Of a stretch of 64,000 nucleotides of DNA, positions 1-9,500 are shown piece by piece. The stretch comes from Chryseobacterium taeanense (GTDB lineage: Bacteria; Bacteroidota; Bacteroidia; Flavobacteriales; Weeksellaceae). Where the stretch lies: positions 186,001-250,000 of the forward strand of contig NZ_FNDW01000005.1 in assembly GCF_900099685.1 (NCBI RefSeq), written 5' to 3'. The stretch's first letter is position 1. Each line of letters starts with the position of its first letter. Both the position numbers and the translations under genes were made by a program. The notes below the pieces were generated by a model. It made no database searches and was not told the DNA's origin. It saw only the letters and a list, made by a program, of their open reading frames with translations.

Positions 1-71
1 AAAATACAAAGTACATTATTCTGAAATTTAAATTCAATAACCCTACCTATATTAAAAAATCAAAAAAGAAG

Positions 72-644
72 ATGGAATTACTGGTTGCCACACACAACAT
101 ACATAAAAAAGAAGAAATTCAGCAGATTCTTGGAGAAGGTTTTACCGTAAAAAGCCTTACCGATTACGATATTCATGAAGAAATTGTGGAAGACGGTGAT
201 TCTTTTAACGCTAATGCTTTGATTAAAGCTAAATATTGCTACGAAAAAACCGGAATTCCAAGTTTAGGTGACGACAGCGGACTGGTCGTTGAATCATTAG
301 ACGGAAGACCCGGAATCTTTTCCGCACGTTATGCAGGAGACCACGATTTTGCCAAAAATATCGAAAAGGTACTAAGTGAAATGAAAGGCATTGAAAACAG
401 AAAAGCCTATTTCATCACCGTTTTATGTTATTATGATGAAAACGGAGCCAAATATTTCGATGGCAGAGTACACGGAAACTTACTGAATGAAAATAAAGGA
501 TTCAAAGGTTTCGGTTACGATCCGATCTTCGTCCCGGAAGGATCTGAGAAAACTTTTGCCGAAATGGAACCTCAGGATAAAAATAAAATAAGTCACAGAA
601 AACAGGCGCTGGATCTGTTTCTGGATTTTTTGAAAGAGAGGTAA
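72..644 (+). CDS. rdgB: RdgB/HAM1-type non-canonical purine NTP pyrophosphatase
   Basis: The 190-aa product has the usual family length. It hydrolyses dITP/XTP-type nucleotides to monophosphates in the cytosol, keeping deaminated purines out of DNA and RNA. Visible motifs are the N-terminal nucleotide-binding signature (VATHNIHKKEEI, residues 5-16), the metal/substrate loop LGDDSGL (about 65-71), SARYAG (about 84-89), GFGYDPIF (about 148-155) and the C-terminal KISHRKQAL. The ATG follows an A/G-rich stretch (aaaaaagaag) that can serve as ribosome binding site. It is followed by a 170-bp gap and the RNase Z gene on the same strand. Identification is confident; regulation is not visible. Confidence 0.96.
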   Translation: MELLVATHNIHKKEEIQQILGEGFTVKSLTDYDIHEEIVEDGDSFNANALIKAKYCYEKTGIPSLGDDSGLVVESLDGRPGIFSARYAGDHDFAKNIEKVLSEMKGIENRKAYFITVLCYYDENGAKYFDGRVHGNLLNENKGFKGFGYDPIFVPEGSEKTFAEMEPQDKNKISHRKQALDLFLDFLKER

Positions 645-814
645 GGTTAAGGTTGTTGAAATTAGATTTGTGATTAATGGAAAAGTTTAAATAATTAATT
701 AAAAATCAAATCTCTTTGATTCATTTTTAATACAGTTGCTTTTATTCTCAATTTTAACCTTAACCTCAAACTTAACCTAAATTCCGTACATTTGTCTGAA
801 TAATAAACATCGAT

Positions 815-1729
815 TTGAGTACTTATTTAACGATATTAGGTTTTAATTCAGCTATTCCGACGATTAATTCTTCTCCCACCGCTCAACTCCTGGAAATGGA
901 AGAAAGATCTTTCCTGATCGATTGTGGAGAAGGAACCCAGGTACAGCTGAGAAAAGCAAAAGCAAAGTTTTCAAGAATAAATCATATTTTTATTTCTCAT
1001 CTACACGGAGATCACTGTTTTGGTTTGCCAGGACTTATCGCGTCGTTCAGACTATTGGGAAGAGAAACGCCGCTGCATGTTTATGGTCCGAAAGGAATCA
1101 AAAAAATGCTGGAAACCATCTTTACAATTACCGAAACCCATCGTGGTTTTGAAGTGGTTTACCATGAACTGGATAAAGATTATTCAGAAAAAATCTATGA
1201 AGATAACAGGGTAGAAGTGTACACAATTCCATTGGATCACAGGATTTATTGTAACGGATATCTGTTTAAGGAAAAACCAAAAGAAAGGCACCTGAATATG
1301 CAGGAAATATCCAAATACAAAGAAATTGAAACCTGCGATTATCATAATATTAAAGCCGGAAAAGACTTTGTACTGAGCGATGGATATGTCCTTAAAAATG
1401 AAATTCTGACGACGGATCCGATCCCGCCTGTTTCTTATGCTTTCTGTAGTGATACAAGATATTTGGAAACCGTGATTCCCATCATCAAAAATGTGACGGT
1501 TCTTTATCATGAATCTACATTTTTACACGATTTAAAAGAAATGGCAGATTATACAGGACATACAACGGCTTTGGAAGCAGCAACAATTGCCAGAAAAGCA
1601 GATGTAGGAAAATTGATTTTAGGTCATTTTTCTAATAGATATGGTGATCTTACAGTTTTTACCGATGAAGCAAGAGTTGTTTTTCCGAATACTTTTTTAC
1701 CAAAGGCACTTGAGCCTGTAAAAATTTAA
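815..1729 (+). CDS. rnz: Ribonuclease Z (tRNA 3' processing endonuclease)
   Basis: A 304-aa metallo-beta-lactamase fold protein of RNase Z length. It cleaves pre-tRNA 3' trailers. The zinc motif SHLHGDH is at about residues 60-66, with further candidate ligands in PLDHRIY, FCSDTRY and LGHFSNRY. The start used is TTG at 815, because the protein then opens MSTYLTILGFNSAIPT as expected for the family and no in-frame ATG fits. The stop lies 8 bp before the next gene, so the two are probably cotranscribed. Confidence 0.95.
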   Translation: MSTYLTILGFNSAIPTINSSPTAQLLEMEERSFLIDCGEGTQVQLRKAKAKFSRINHIFISHLHGDHCFGLPGLIASFRLLGRETPLHVYGPKGIKKMLETIFTITETHRGFEVVYHELDKDYSEKIYEDNRVEVYTIPLDHRIYCNGYLFKEKPKERHLNMQEISKYKEIETCDYHNIKAGKDFVLSDGYVLKNEILTTDPIPPVSYAFCSDTRYLETVIPIIKNVTVLYHESTFLHDLKEMADYTGHTTALEAATIARKADVGKLILGHFSNRYGDLTVFTDEARVVFPNTFLPKALEPVKI

Positions 1730-1737
1730 AAAAAGCT

Positions 1738-2508
1738 ATGTTGAAGTTTGAAGAATTAAAAATCTTCTTAGATGAAAAGGCAGATCAGTATAATAACCCG
1801 GATTTTATAGAGAATGATCCAATCCAGATACCGCATCGCTTCAGCCTGAAGCAGGATATTGAAATTGCAGGATTTCTGGCAGCGACCATTTCCTGGGGAA
1901 ACCGTAAGGCGATCATAAAATCCGCTGAAAAAATGCTCGATATTATGGGCAATTCACCTTATGATTTTGTCATGAATCATTCGGAAAAAGACCTTAGGGA
2001 AATTAAAGATAAAAGTATGCACCGTACTTTCAACGGAGAAGATTTTACTTATTTTATCAAGCAGTTTGGCAGAATTTACAGAGAAAACGAAAGCCTGGAG
2101 GATTTATTCAAGGTGAATTATTCTGAAATGAATTTTTCTCATGCAATTGAGCGTTTCAGAGTTCAATTTCTCGGAACTGAAAAACACAGAACGCATAAAC
2201 ATGTAAGTTCACCATACAAAAATTCTTCTACCAAAAGAATTATAATGTTTCTGCGTTGGATGGTTCGTAAAGATAAACATGGTGTAGATTTTGGTATTTG
2301 GGAAAATACAGATCAGAAATATCTTTCTATTCCGTTGGATGTGCATACGGGAAATGTTTCTCGAAAATTAGGACTGATTAGCAGAACACAGAATGACTGG
2401 AAAACAGTAGAAGAACTTGATCTTGTAATCAGAAAATTTGATGAAAACGATCCTGCAAAGTATGATTTTGCGCTGTTTGGATTAGGCGTAACAAAAGAAT
2501 TATTATAA
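1738..2508 (+). CDS. TIGR02757 (DUF2400) family protein
   Basis: A 256-aa soluble protein with the family signatures near the N-terminus (YNNPDFIENDPIQIPHRF, about residues 18-35, and FLAATISWGNRKAI, about 47-60) and a C-terminal block containing SIPLDVHTGNVSRKLGLI. The family is common in Bacteroidetes and of unknown biochemical role; the C-terminal half resembles HhH-type base-excision proteins only loosely and I do not assign an activity. It lies 8 bp after rnz and 12 bp before the next gene, which suggests an operon. Confidence 0.85.
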   Translation: MLKFEELKIFLDEKADQYNNPDFIENDPIQIPHRFSLKQDIEIAGFLAATISWGNRKAIIKSAEKMLDIMGNSPYDFVMNHSEKDLREIKDKSMHRTFNGEDFTYFIKQFGRIYRENESLEDLFKVNYSEMNFSHAIERFRVQFLGTEKHRTHKHVSSPYKNSSTKRIIMFLRWMVRKDKHGVDFGIWENTDQKYLSIPLDVHTGNVSRKLGLISRTQNDWKTVEELDLVIRKFDENDPAKYDFALFGLGVTKELL

Positions 2509-2520
2509 AAGCTGAGCACA

Positions 2521-3051
2521 ATGAAAAAATACGAAGAAAAAACTGAGGTTTTAGAAAGAATAGCCAACGGCATTACCTGGTGGATCGGTTCTATACCGTC
2601 ACTTATCGCTCATACATTATTTTTTATCATATCGTTTTTGCTGCCGCTTCTGGGGCTTGTGGAATTTGATAAAATGTTGCTGATTCTCACTACCGTAGTT
2701 TCTCTGGAAGCGATTTATCTTGCAATTTTTATTCAGATGTCAGTCAATAAAAGTCATGAAAAGATCGAGGATATTCAGGAAGATATCGAGGATATCCAGG
2801 AAGATATTGAAGAGATCAGCGAAGATATCGAGGAAATCAGTGAAGATATTGAGGAAATTAATGAAGATATTGAAGATATTCAGGAAGATATTGAGGAAAT
2901 CAACGAGGAAGAAGATGATGAAGACCACAGCGAACGGGCGAAAAATGTTATGCTGAAAAGTAATGTGAGTTCAAATAAAAATGAAATCAAAGCATTAAAA
3001 GATAAAATTCAGGAACTTCAGGATAAAATTGATGAACTGAAAAACGAATGA
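2521..3051 (+). CDS. DUF1003-like membrane protein with long heptad coiled coil
   Basis: A 176-aa protein. Residues about 1-75 match the DUF1003 pattern: a short cytosolic lead-in (LERIANGITWWIGS), then two hydrophobic segments (about 25-45 and 50-72) ending SLEAIYLAIFIQMS. Residues about 78-135 are near-perfect acidic heptads of the type DIEDIQE/DIEEISE, encoded by 21-bp units, followed by a second shorter coiled coil (KDKIQELQDKIDELKNE) at the C-terminus. Function is unknown; the tail is predicted to oligomerise. The heptads are prone to length variation by recombination. A rho-independent terminator follows at 3090. Confidence 0.75.
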   Translation: MKKYEEKTEVLERIANGITWWIGSIPSLIAHTLFFIISFLLPLLGLVEFDKMLLILTTVVSLEAIYLAIFIQMSVNKSHEKIEDIQEDIEDIQEDIEEISEDIEEISEDIEEINEDIEDIQEDIEEINEEEDDEDHSERAKNVMLKSNVSSNKNEIKALKDKIQELQDKIDELKNE

Positions 3052-3089
3052 CACATTTTTTTAAGCAAAATATAAAAATAACCGAAAGA

Positions 3090-3117
3090 AAGACTGATTA
3101 AAAATTAGTCTTTTTTT
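3090..3117 (+). terminator. Rho-independent terminator after the DUF1003-like gene
   Basis: The inverted repeat AAGACTGATT / AATTAGTCTT has a short A loop and runs into seven T residues. It closes the rnz-TIGR02757-DUF1003 transcription unit. Confidence 0.8.
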
Positions 3118-3221
3118 GTTGTATTGTAGATATATTATCTGTTATGTATCAATTTGTTGAATAGATTGAATTTTTGGCATAAATAATCTTTTATATTAAT
3201 GAAATTTAAACTAAAAATTAT

Positions 3222-3229
3222 TATTTTTG
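3222..3229 (+). promoter_or_regulatory. Bacteroidetes -7 box for first anchor-L gene
   Basis: TATTTTTG matches the Bacteroidetes TAnnTTTG consensus and ends 16 bp before the ATG at 3246. Boxes at the same spacing precede both downstream paralogs, so this promoter arrangement was duplicated with the genes. No clear -33 TTG is visible. Confidence 0.55.
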
Positions 3230-3245
3230 AACAAACAACAACAAA

Positions 3246-5621
3246 ATGTTAAATTATAGACTAAAAAACTACTTTTTCTTTTTAGTATTTCTTCTTGTTT
3301 CCGGATCTGCATTTTCTCAGCATACATCCAGAAAAAACGGTAAAGTAAAGCTGACTTCTGAAAGTATGAAAGCCGGTGCATTTATTGATGTGAATGTGGC
3401 ATCTTATACGCAGTCATCTTATACTCCTCAGCAACTTGTTCAGCAGGTTCTTATCAACGGGCAGTCAACCTGTGCAACACCGAATGTAAGTAACGTGACA
3501 GTATCTCCCAATCATCCTGTCACCGATAACGACAGATTCTGGGGATATTTTCATAAAGGAACAACCAATTTCCCATTTGAAGACGGAATTGTTCTGACAA
3601 CAGGATATGCCAGACAAGCCGGAAATGCTGCAATTGCCAATAATCTTGCGGGTACTATTTCCTCAAACGGAGATGCCGATCTTGCAGCAGCCACCAATAC
3701 CAATATTAATAATCAACGTGATGCCGTAGCGTTGGAGTTTGATTTTGTGCCGAATTCCAATCAGGTAAAATTCAATTATATCTTTGCTTCCGAAGAATAT
3801 TCGTTAGGATATCCATGTAGTTATTCAGATGCATTTGCATTACTTATTAAACCAGTTGCTGGTGGTCCTTATACCAATGTTGCTATTCTTCCGGGAACGG
3901 CAGGACCTGTAAGTGTTACGAATATTCGCCCGGCTACACAGTTCGACGGATCCACGTTATCATGTGGAGCATTAAATCCCACTTATTTTGCAGGTTACAA
4001 CACCTCCAGTATTGAAACCAATTACAACGGAAGGGTAGTCCCTTTAATGGCGATTGCTGATGTAACGCCAGGCGTTGCCTATCATTTTAAAATGGTTTTA
4101 TCAGATTATAATGATCAAACGTTAGACTCTGCTGTTTTTCTTGAAGGAGGTTCTTTTGATATCGGAATTAAAATTGTAGATGCAAACGGAGTGGTTTTAC
4201 CGGATACCGTAAATATGTGTGATAATACACCGCAGGTTTTGACAGCCCAGCTTACGGTGACTCCGGGTATGACTTTCCAGTGGTATAAAGATGGTGTTGC
4301 AATTAATGGAGCTACCAATGTTTCTTATACGGCCACTTCACCGGGTGCTTATGAAGTAAAGGTTGCTGTGCCCGGAAATCAATGCCCTGCTTCTGCTGTA
4401 ATTACAATTGTGGGAGGAACAACGCCGCCTGCTCAGAATGCCACCTTAAAGCTTTGTACAACACCTTCGGTTTCTGCATTTAATTTAAATGATGCAATAC
4501 CGATGATTACAACTTCAACAACGGCTGTTGTACATTATTATGTTAATCAGGCTGATGCTGTTGAACAAAATAGTAATTACCTTAGCACCGCAGCGACAAG
4601 CAACTATAGCGGTACTGATGGACAGGTTCTATATGTTGTCGTATCTAACGGCGCTTTCTGTAGTAAAATGGTCACTTTAACATTGAAAAAGGAAGCAACG
4701 CCTGTTGCTCAACTTACTGCTACTAAAGTAAGACTCTGTGCAGGAGAATCTACAACGCTTACAGCTGCTAACGGAGCTACATACGAGTGGGTGGGAATGT
4801 CCGGTACCGGAGCTACACAAACGGTATCACCAACTCAGACAACAACATATTCTGTATATGCTATCGGAGCACAGGGATGTAAGTCTTTACAGCCGGCATC
4901 TATTACCATCGAAGTTGTTCCCGCCATTACATCAAACCTTTCAGGAGGAATGATCTGCGAGGGAGATGTGATTACGCTGGACGCAGGAGCAGGACCGAAC
5001 TATAACTATCTATGGAATACAGGAGATACTTCTCAGACTATTTCAGTAGGCACACCGGGAACTTATTCTGTAACAATAAATAATGGCGTTTGCGCTAAAG
5101 TATTCACTACGCAGGTTGTTCAGGCTATTATTCCTGAGATCACCAACGTGAATTATAATGAAAACGGAACGATGATCCTTACGGCGAGTAATCCAAGCAA
5201 CGGAGCTTTAGAATATTCTATAGATAATGGACTTACATGGCAGAACTCTAATGTATTCTCAAATGTTCCGAGAAATTCAGTAATCTCAATCAGAGTACGT
5301 GTTAAAAAAACAAGCTGTGTAGGATTCCTTGAATATTTCACGTTTGTAATGCAGAATGTGATTACCCCGAATGGCGATAATATTAATGATATCATCGATT
5401 TCAGAGGGGTGAATCAAAATAAAGATTTTAAAGCATCTATCTTCGACCGCTATGGAAAAGAAGTATATAAAGCAAGTGGTTTGCAACCTTACTGGGACGG
5501 ATATTTCCAAGGAAAACGCCTTCCTACTTCATCATACTGGTATCAGGTAAGTTTTGAAGATCCGGCAAGCAAAAAACCGGCTCTGAAAACAGGATGGATA
5601 TTGCTTAAAAATATAGAATAA
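3246..5621 (+). CDS. T9SS-exported choice-of-anchor L domain protein, copy 1
   Basis: A 791-aa secreted protein. A Sec signal peptide (about 1-25, ending AFSQ) precedes the choice-of-anchor L domain (about 38-315; KAGAFIDVN, GTTNFPFEDGIVLTTGYA, FVPNSNQVKFNYIFASEEY, YHFKMVLSDYND). Ig/PKD-like cysteine-containing repeats follow (CAGESTTLTAANGATYEW). The last about 90 residues form a type B T9SS sorting domain (ITPNGDNINDIIDF, FDRYGKEVYKA, GWILLKN). Family knowledge says this C-terminus directs export through the type IX system to the surface or medium; the ligand is unknown. It is the first of three tandem paralogs (about 790, 1194 and 790 aa). Confidence 0.85.
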   Translation: MLNYRLKNYFFFLVFLLVSGSAFSQHTSRKNGKVKLTSESMKAGAFIDVNVASYTQSSYTPQQLVQQVLINGQSTCATPNVSNVTVSPNHPVTDNDRFWGYFHKGTTNFPFEDGIVLTTGYARQAGNAAIANNLAGTISSNGDADLAAATNTNINNQRDAVALEFDFVPNSNQVKFNYIFASEEYSLGYPCSYSDAFALLIKPVAGGPYTNVAILPGTAGPVSVTNIRPATQFDGSTLSCGALNPTYFAGYNTSSIETNYNGRVVPLMAIADVTPGVAYHFKMVLSDYNDQTLDSAVFLEGGSFDIGIKIVDANGVVLPDTVNMCDNTPQVLTAQLTVTPGMTFQWYKDGVAINGATNVSYTATSPGAYEVKVAVPGNQCPASAVITIVGGTTPPAQNATLKLCTTPSVSAFNLNDAIPMITTSTTAVVHYYVNQADAVEQNSNYLSTAATSNYSGTDGQVLYVVVSNGAFCSKMVTLTLKKEATPVAQLTATKVRLCAGESTTLTAANGATYEWVGMSGTGATQTVSPTQTTTYSVYAIGAQGCKSLQPASITIEVVPAITSNLSGGMICEGDVITLDAGAGPNYNYLWNTGDTSQTISVGTPGTYSVTINNGVCAKVFTTQVVQAIIPEITNVNYNENGTMILTASNPSNGALEYSIDNGLTWQNSNVFSNVPRNSVISIRVRVKKTSCVGFLEYFTFVMQNVITPNGDNINDIIDFRGVNQNKDFKASIFDRYGKEVYKASGLQPYWDGYFQGKRLPTSSYWYQVSFEDPASKKPALKTGWILLKNIE

Positions 5622-5641
5622 TACATCCATATATCTTATTT

Positions 5642-5674
5642 AAAAAAGACTGACAATTTGTTGGTCTTTTTTTC
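5642..5674 (+). terminator. Terminator after anchor-L copy 1
   Basis: AAAGACTGAC and GTTGGTCTTT pair (two G-U) around a 5-nt loop, followed by a T-run. Confidence 0.7.
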
Positions 5675-5770
5675 GTTTTCTATATGATTGATTTAATATT
5701 GTAAGATTTGTAGAATTGTATTAGTGATAATGTAATTTATACAGAATCAATATCTATTCAAAAAAAATAG

Positions 5771-5778
5771 TATTTTTG
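5771..5778 (+). promoter_or_regulatory. -7 box for second anchor-L gene
   Basis: TATTTTTG, identical to the box of copy 1, ends 17 bp before the ATG at 5796. Confidence 0.55.
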
Positions 5779-5795
5779 TTTCAAATAATATAAAA

Positions 5796-8700
5796 ATGTT
5801 AAATAGGAGGACAGGAAATTTACTTTTGGCTTTACTTTTAATTTTCTCAGGAAACATTATTTTTGCTCAGGACAGACAGAGTAAAGGTATTGTTAAAAAG
5901 CCTACAGCTCAAAGTATGAAGGCCGGAGCTTTTATCGATGTAAATGCTGCCGCATATCCCGAATCAAGCTACAGCGTTACACAATTGGTGAAAGATGTAC
6001 TTATCAGTGGAGGTTCTACATGCTCTGCTGCCAATGTAAGCAATGTCGTTGTCTCTCCGAATTTAGCAGTAAGTGACCAAAACAGAAGCTGGGGCTATTT
6101 TAATAAAGCCACCACCAATTTTCCTTTTGCTAAAGGTATCGTTCTTACTACAGGATATGCGAGAAAAGCAGGTAATACCTTTCAGGGAACTTTAAGTGAC
6201 GCGCTTCCTTCTTCCGGAGATGTGGATCTGGCAACTGCTTTAAATGTGAATAATGCCAATTTAAGAGATGCAACCTACATAGAATTTGATTTTGTACCGG
6301 CATCTACAACAGTTTCGTTCAGGTATCTGTTTGCCTCCAAAGAATACCAGAGTAATTTCACCTGTACCATTTCCGACGGTTTTGCCTTATTATTGAAAAA
6401 AGTCGGAGATCCTTCCTATACAAATCTCGCAGTACTTCCGGGAGGAGCCGGCTCGGTAAGTGTTACAAATATTATTCCGGCAAGCTTACCTTGTGGTCCT
6501 AAGAATGTTCAGTATTTTGCAGGAATCAATAACCCGCAGATTGAGACTAATTTTGATGGGCGTACAGTTCCTTTAACTGCAACAGCAACGGTAATTCCCG
6601 GTCAGACTTATCATTTCAAAATGGTTCTTGCAGATTATCAGGATTCAAATTTTGATTCAGCTGTTTTTCTGGAAGCCGGATCTTTTGATATTGGTGTACA
6701 GCTTTTAAATCCTGCAGGTGTGGCACTTCCCGCATCAATTAATGTATGTGATAACGCGCCTCAGACACTTACTGCATCAGTACAGGGCGGAGGGGCTACT
6801 TATCAGTGGCTATTGGGAACCAATCCTATTCCGGGTGCTACCAATGCATCTTATACAGCAACACAACCGGGAGTTTATACTGTTCAGGTATATTTACCTG
6901 GAAATTCATGTCCGGGAACAGCATCCGTAACGATTGTAGGAGGAACTTCTCCAACTGTACAGAACGCAACACTCACGGCGTGTTATACTACGGGGAATGC
7001 AATATTTAACCTTACTTCGGCACAGCCATCCATAAGTACAACGCCAGGAGCTACTTTTTCTTATTATCTCAATCAGGCAGATGCTTTAGCCGGAAATACA
7101 AATACAATTCCTAATCCTACAGCATTCCCGAGTTCAGGACAAACGGTATATGTTCTGGTGAAAAGCGGATTCTGTTCTAAAGTTGCTGAATTACAACTTG
7201 TAAAGGCACCACAGATCACCGCTGCTATTACCGCACCGGCAATATTAACCTGTACAAATTCACAGGTCACGCTGAATGCTTCCGGATCCACTTATCCTAC
7301 AAGTGCTACTTTTGCATGGACAACGACAAACGGAAATATTGTTTCCGGAGCAGATACCCTGAATCCGGTGGTTAATGCAGCAGGAACTTATACATTAACT
7401 ATTTCTAATACCTATCAGCCAGGAAATACAGTTTGTACAGGAATAGCAAATGTTACAGTCACAGGCGACAGTGCACCGCCAACAACAGGTTTAACGGCTT
7501 CTAAAATATTAATTTGCTCAGGCGAGTCTGTTACTTTAACGGCTTCAGGTGGTGCGACTTACAATTGGGTTGGCCTTACCGGAAATGGAAATACACAAAC
7601 TGTTTCACCTACTACGACTACAACTTATACTGTTACTGCGGTTGGTGCTAATGGTTGTGTGTCTCAGACACCTGCAACGATTACCATAGAAGTTTCACAG
7701 CCGATCACGCTACAGAACGCTACTTTGTTAAAATGCTACCAGGCAGGCGGAATAAATTATGATTTAACAGAAGCGCAATCTCAGATTACTTCTGCAACCG
7801 GAGTTATTTTTTCTTATTATCTAAATATTGCTGATGCCAATGCAGGAAACACTAATACAATCAATAATCCAGCCTCATTCAATAGTGCGGGAAATCAAAC
7901 GATATATGTTCTTGTAGTAAACGGAGGATGCAGATACGTCGTGAATTTACAGTTGTTATCAACTCCTGAAACGACATTAACAATTGCAACTCCTCAGCAA
8001 ATAACCTGCACGACACCACAAATAACTTTGAATGCTTCAGGTTCTGTAGTCCCTACAAATTCTACTATTTCATGGACGGCATCCGGCGGCGGAAATATTG
8101 TTTCAGGGGCTAATACATTAACTCCTGTTGTGAACTCAGGCGGTGTTTATACTTTAACGGTTGCAAATGTTAATCAGCCGGGTAATTTAAACTGTTCATA
8201 TACCACAAATGTTACTGTGACGCAAAATACAACACCTCCGGTAGTCACTTTAACAGCTCCGGTACAACAAATTTGTCCGGGAGAATCTGTTACATTAACA
8301 GCCTCAGGCGGAGCTACGTATAACTGGGGAACTCTTCCTGGGAATGGGAATACTCAGGTAGTTTCTCCGTCAAATACTACGGTGTATACAGTTACTGCGG
8401 TAGGTGCAAATGGCTGTGTTTCCTCAAATACTGCAACGATAACGATTGTAGTTGGCCCGCCTGTAGCCGTGTTGGCCGCATCAAAATCCAAAATATGCGT
8501 CGGCGAATCTGTTACATTAACTGCGTCCGGAGGGGTTACTTACGAATGGGTGGGGCTGCCGGGTAATGGAAATACTCAGGTGGTGTCTCCAACAGATACT
8601 ACGATATATTCTGTCTATGCTTTAGGAGGAAACGGATGTAGGGTAGATGATCCGACATCAATTACTATTCAGGTAGTTCCGGCTATTGAATCTACCTTGC

Positions 8701-9380
8701 AGGATGTTTATGCTTGCGCCGGAGATTCGGGAATATTGGATGCAGGTGCAGGGGAAAACTATACTTACCTTTGGAATACAGGAGCTACTACGCAGACCAT
8801 ATCTGTAAATACTCCCGGGACATATTCTGTGACAATAAATAACGGAACCTGCTCTAAGGTATTCAGTGCACAGCTGATTAATCCGGTGCTGCCTCAGTTT
8901 ACCAATGTTGTTTATGAGAATCATGTTTTGACATTATCCACAACAAACCCGACAGGAGGCGCTTTGGAATATTCATTGGACGGAGGAGTAACATGGCAGG
9001 ATTCAAATGTTTTCTATAACATTCTTGATAATGCTAATTACAATCTCATGGTACGTGTAAAGAACGCAAAATGCGGAACAACATTAGCATTTTTTACCTT
9101 TGTCGTTATCAATGCGATCACCCCTAATCAGGATGGTAAAAACGATACGGTAGATTTTACAGGAATCAGTAAGTATAATAACTTTGCAGCTTCTATATTC
9201 GACAGATACGGCCAGGAAGTATTCAAAGCAAGTAAAAATGAAACCAGCTGGAATGGTATGCTAAGAGGAAGCCTGGTACTTCCGACTGCTACGTATTGGT
9301 ATCGTGTACAATGGGAGAACCCCGCCAGCAAAAAGCTTGAGCTGCGCAGTGGATGGATTTTACTGAAAAATAGAAATTAA
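5796..9380 (+). CDS. T9SS-exported choice-of-anchor L domain protein, copy 2 (expanded)
   Basis: A 1194-aa paralog of the preceding protein. It has a signal peptide (about 1-25), anchor-L domain (about 40-315) and type B sorting domain (last about 90 residues; ITPNQDGKNDTVDFTG, FDRYGQEVFKAS, GWILLKN). It is 400 residues longer than its neighbours because the middle is duplicated: a block starting QNATL..C and containing SYYLNQADA...GNTNTI occurs twice, and the Ig-like unit ICSGESVTLTASGGATYNW occurs three times with small changes. Such repeats usually extend the ligand-binding stalk of surface adhesins. Its own promoter-like box and terminator suggest separate transcription. Confidence 0.85.
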   Translation: MLNRRTGNLLLALLLIFSGNIIFAQDRQSKGIVKKPTAQSMKAGAFIDVNAAAYPESSYSVTQLVKDVLISGGSTCSAANVSNVVVSPNLAVSDQNRSWGYFNKATTNFPFAKGIVLTTGYARKAGNTFQGTLSDALPSSGDVDLATALNVNNANLRDATYIEFDFVPASTTVSFRYLFASKEYQSNFTCTISDGFALLLKKVGDPSYTNLAVLPGGAGSVSVTNIIPASLPCGPKNVQYFAGINNPQIETNFDGRTVPLTATATVIPGQTYHFKMVLADYQDSNFDSAVFLEAGSFDIGVQLLNPAGVALPASINVCDNAPQTLTASVQGGGATYQWLLGTNPIPGATNASYTATQPGVYTVQVYLPGNSCPGTASVTIVGGTSPTVQNATLTACYTTGNAIFNLTSAQPSISTTPGATFSYYLNQADALAGNTNTIPNPTAFPSSGQTVYVLVKSGFCSKVAELQLVKAPQITAAITAPAILTCTNSQVTLNASGSTYPTSATFAWTTTNGNIVSGADTLNPVVNAAGTYTLTISNTYQPGNTVCTGIANVTVTGDSAPPTTGLTASKILICSGESVTLTASGGATYNWVGLTGNGNTQTVSPTTTTTYTVTAVGANGCVSQTPATITIEVSQPITLQNATLLKCYQAGGINYDLTEAQSQITSATGVIFSYYLNIADANAGNTNTINNPASFNSAGNQTIYVLVVNGGCRYVVNLQLLSTPETTLTIATPQQITCTTPQITLNASGSVVPTNSTISWTASGGGNIVSGANTLTPVVNSGGVYTLTVANVNQPGNLNCSYTTNVTVTQNTTPPVVTLTAPVQQICPGESVTLTASGGATYNWGTLPGNGNTQVVSPSNTTVYTVTAVGANGCVSSNTATITIVVGPPVAVLAASKSKICVGESVTLTASGGVTYEWVGLPGNGNTQVVSPTDTTIYSVYALGGNGCRVDDPTSITIQVVPAIESTLQDVYACAGDSGILDAGAGENYTYLWNTGATTQTISVNTPGTYSVTINNGTCSKVFSAQLINPVLPQFTNVVYENHVLTLSTTNPTGGALEYSLDGGVTWQDSNVFYNILDNANYNLMVRVKNAKCGTTLAFFTFVVINAITPNQDGKNDTVDFTGISKYNNFAASIFDRYGQEVFKASKNETSWNGMLRGSLVLPTATYWYRVQWENPASKKLELRSGWILLKNRN

Positions 9381-9397
9381 CAATTATAAATAATATT

Positions 9398-9440
9398 AAC
9401 CTCTCAATTTGGGAGGTTATTTTGCTTTTTTGAAGCAAAA
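9398..9440 (+). terminator. Terminator pair after anchor-L copy 2
   Basis: AACCTCTC / GGGAGGTT closes a 5-nt loop at 9398-9418, followed at once by a second hairpin TTTGCTT / AAGCAAA. Confidence 0.65.
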
Positions 9441-9476
9441 AAGTTAAATATATATGAAGTATTTGCAAAAAAAAAT

Positions 9477-9484
9477 TAAATTTG
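9477..9484 (+). promoter_or_regulatory. -7 box for third anchor-L gene
   Basis: TAAATTTG matches TAnnTTTG and ends 16 bp before the ATG at 9501, the same position as in the two paralogs. Confidence 0.5.
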
Positions 9485-9500
9485 TTGAAACAAAATTCTT

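Noticed and set aside
2740..2928. Minus-strand hydrophobic frame and plus-strand Arg/Lys-rich frame over the heptad repeats
   Set aside because: Both are shadows produced by the 21-bp repeat of the DUF1003-like gene.
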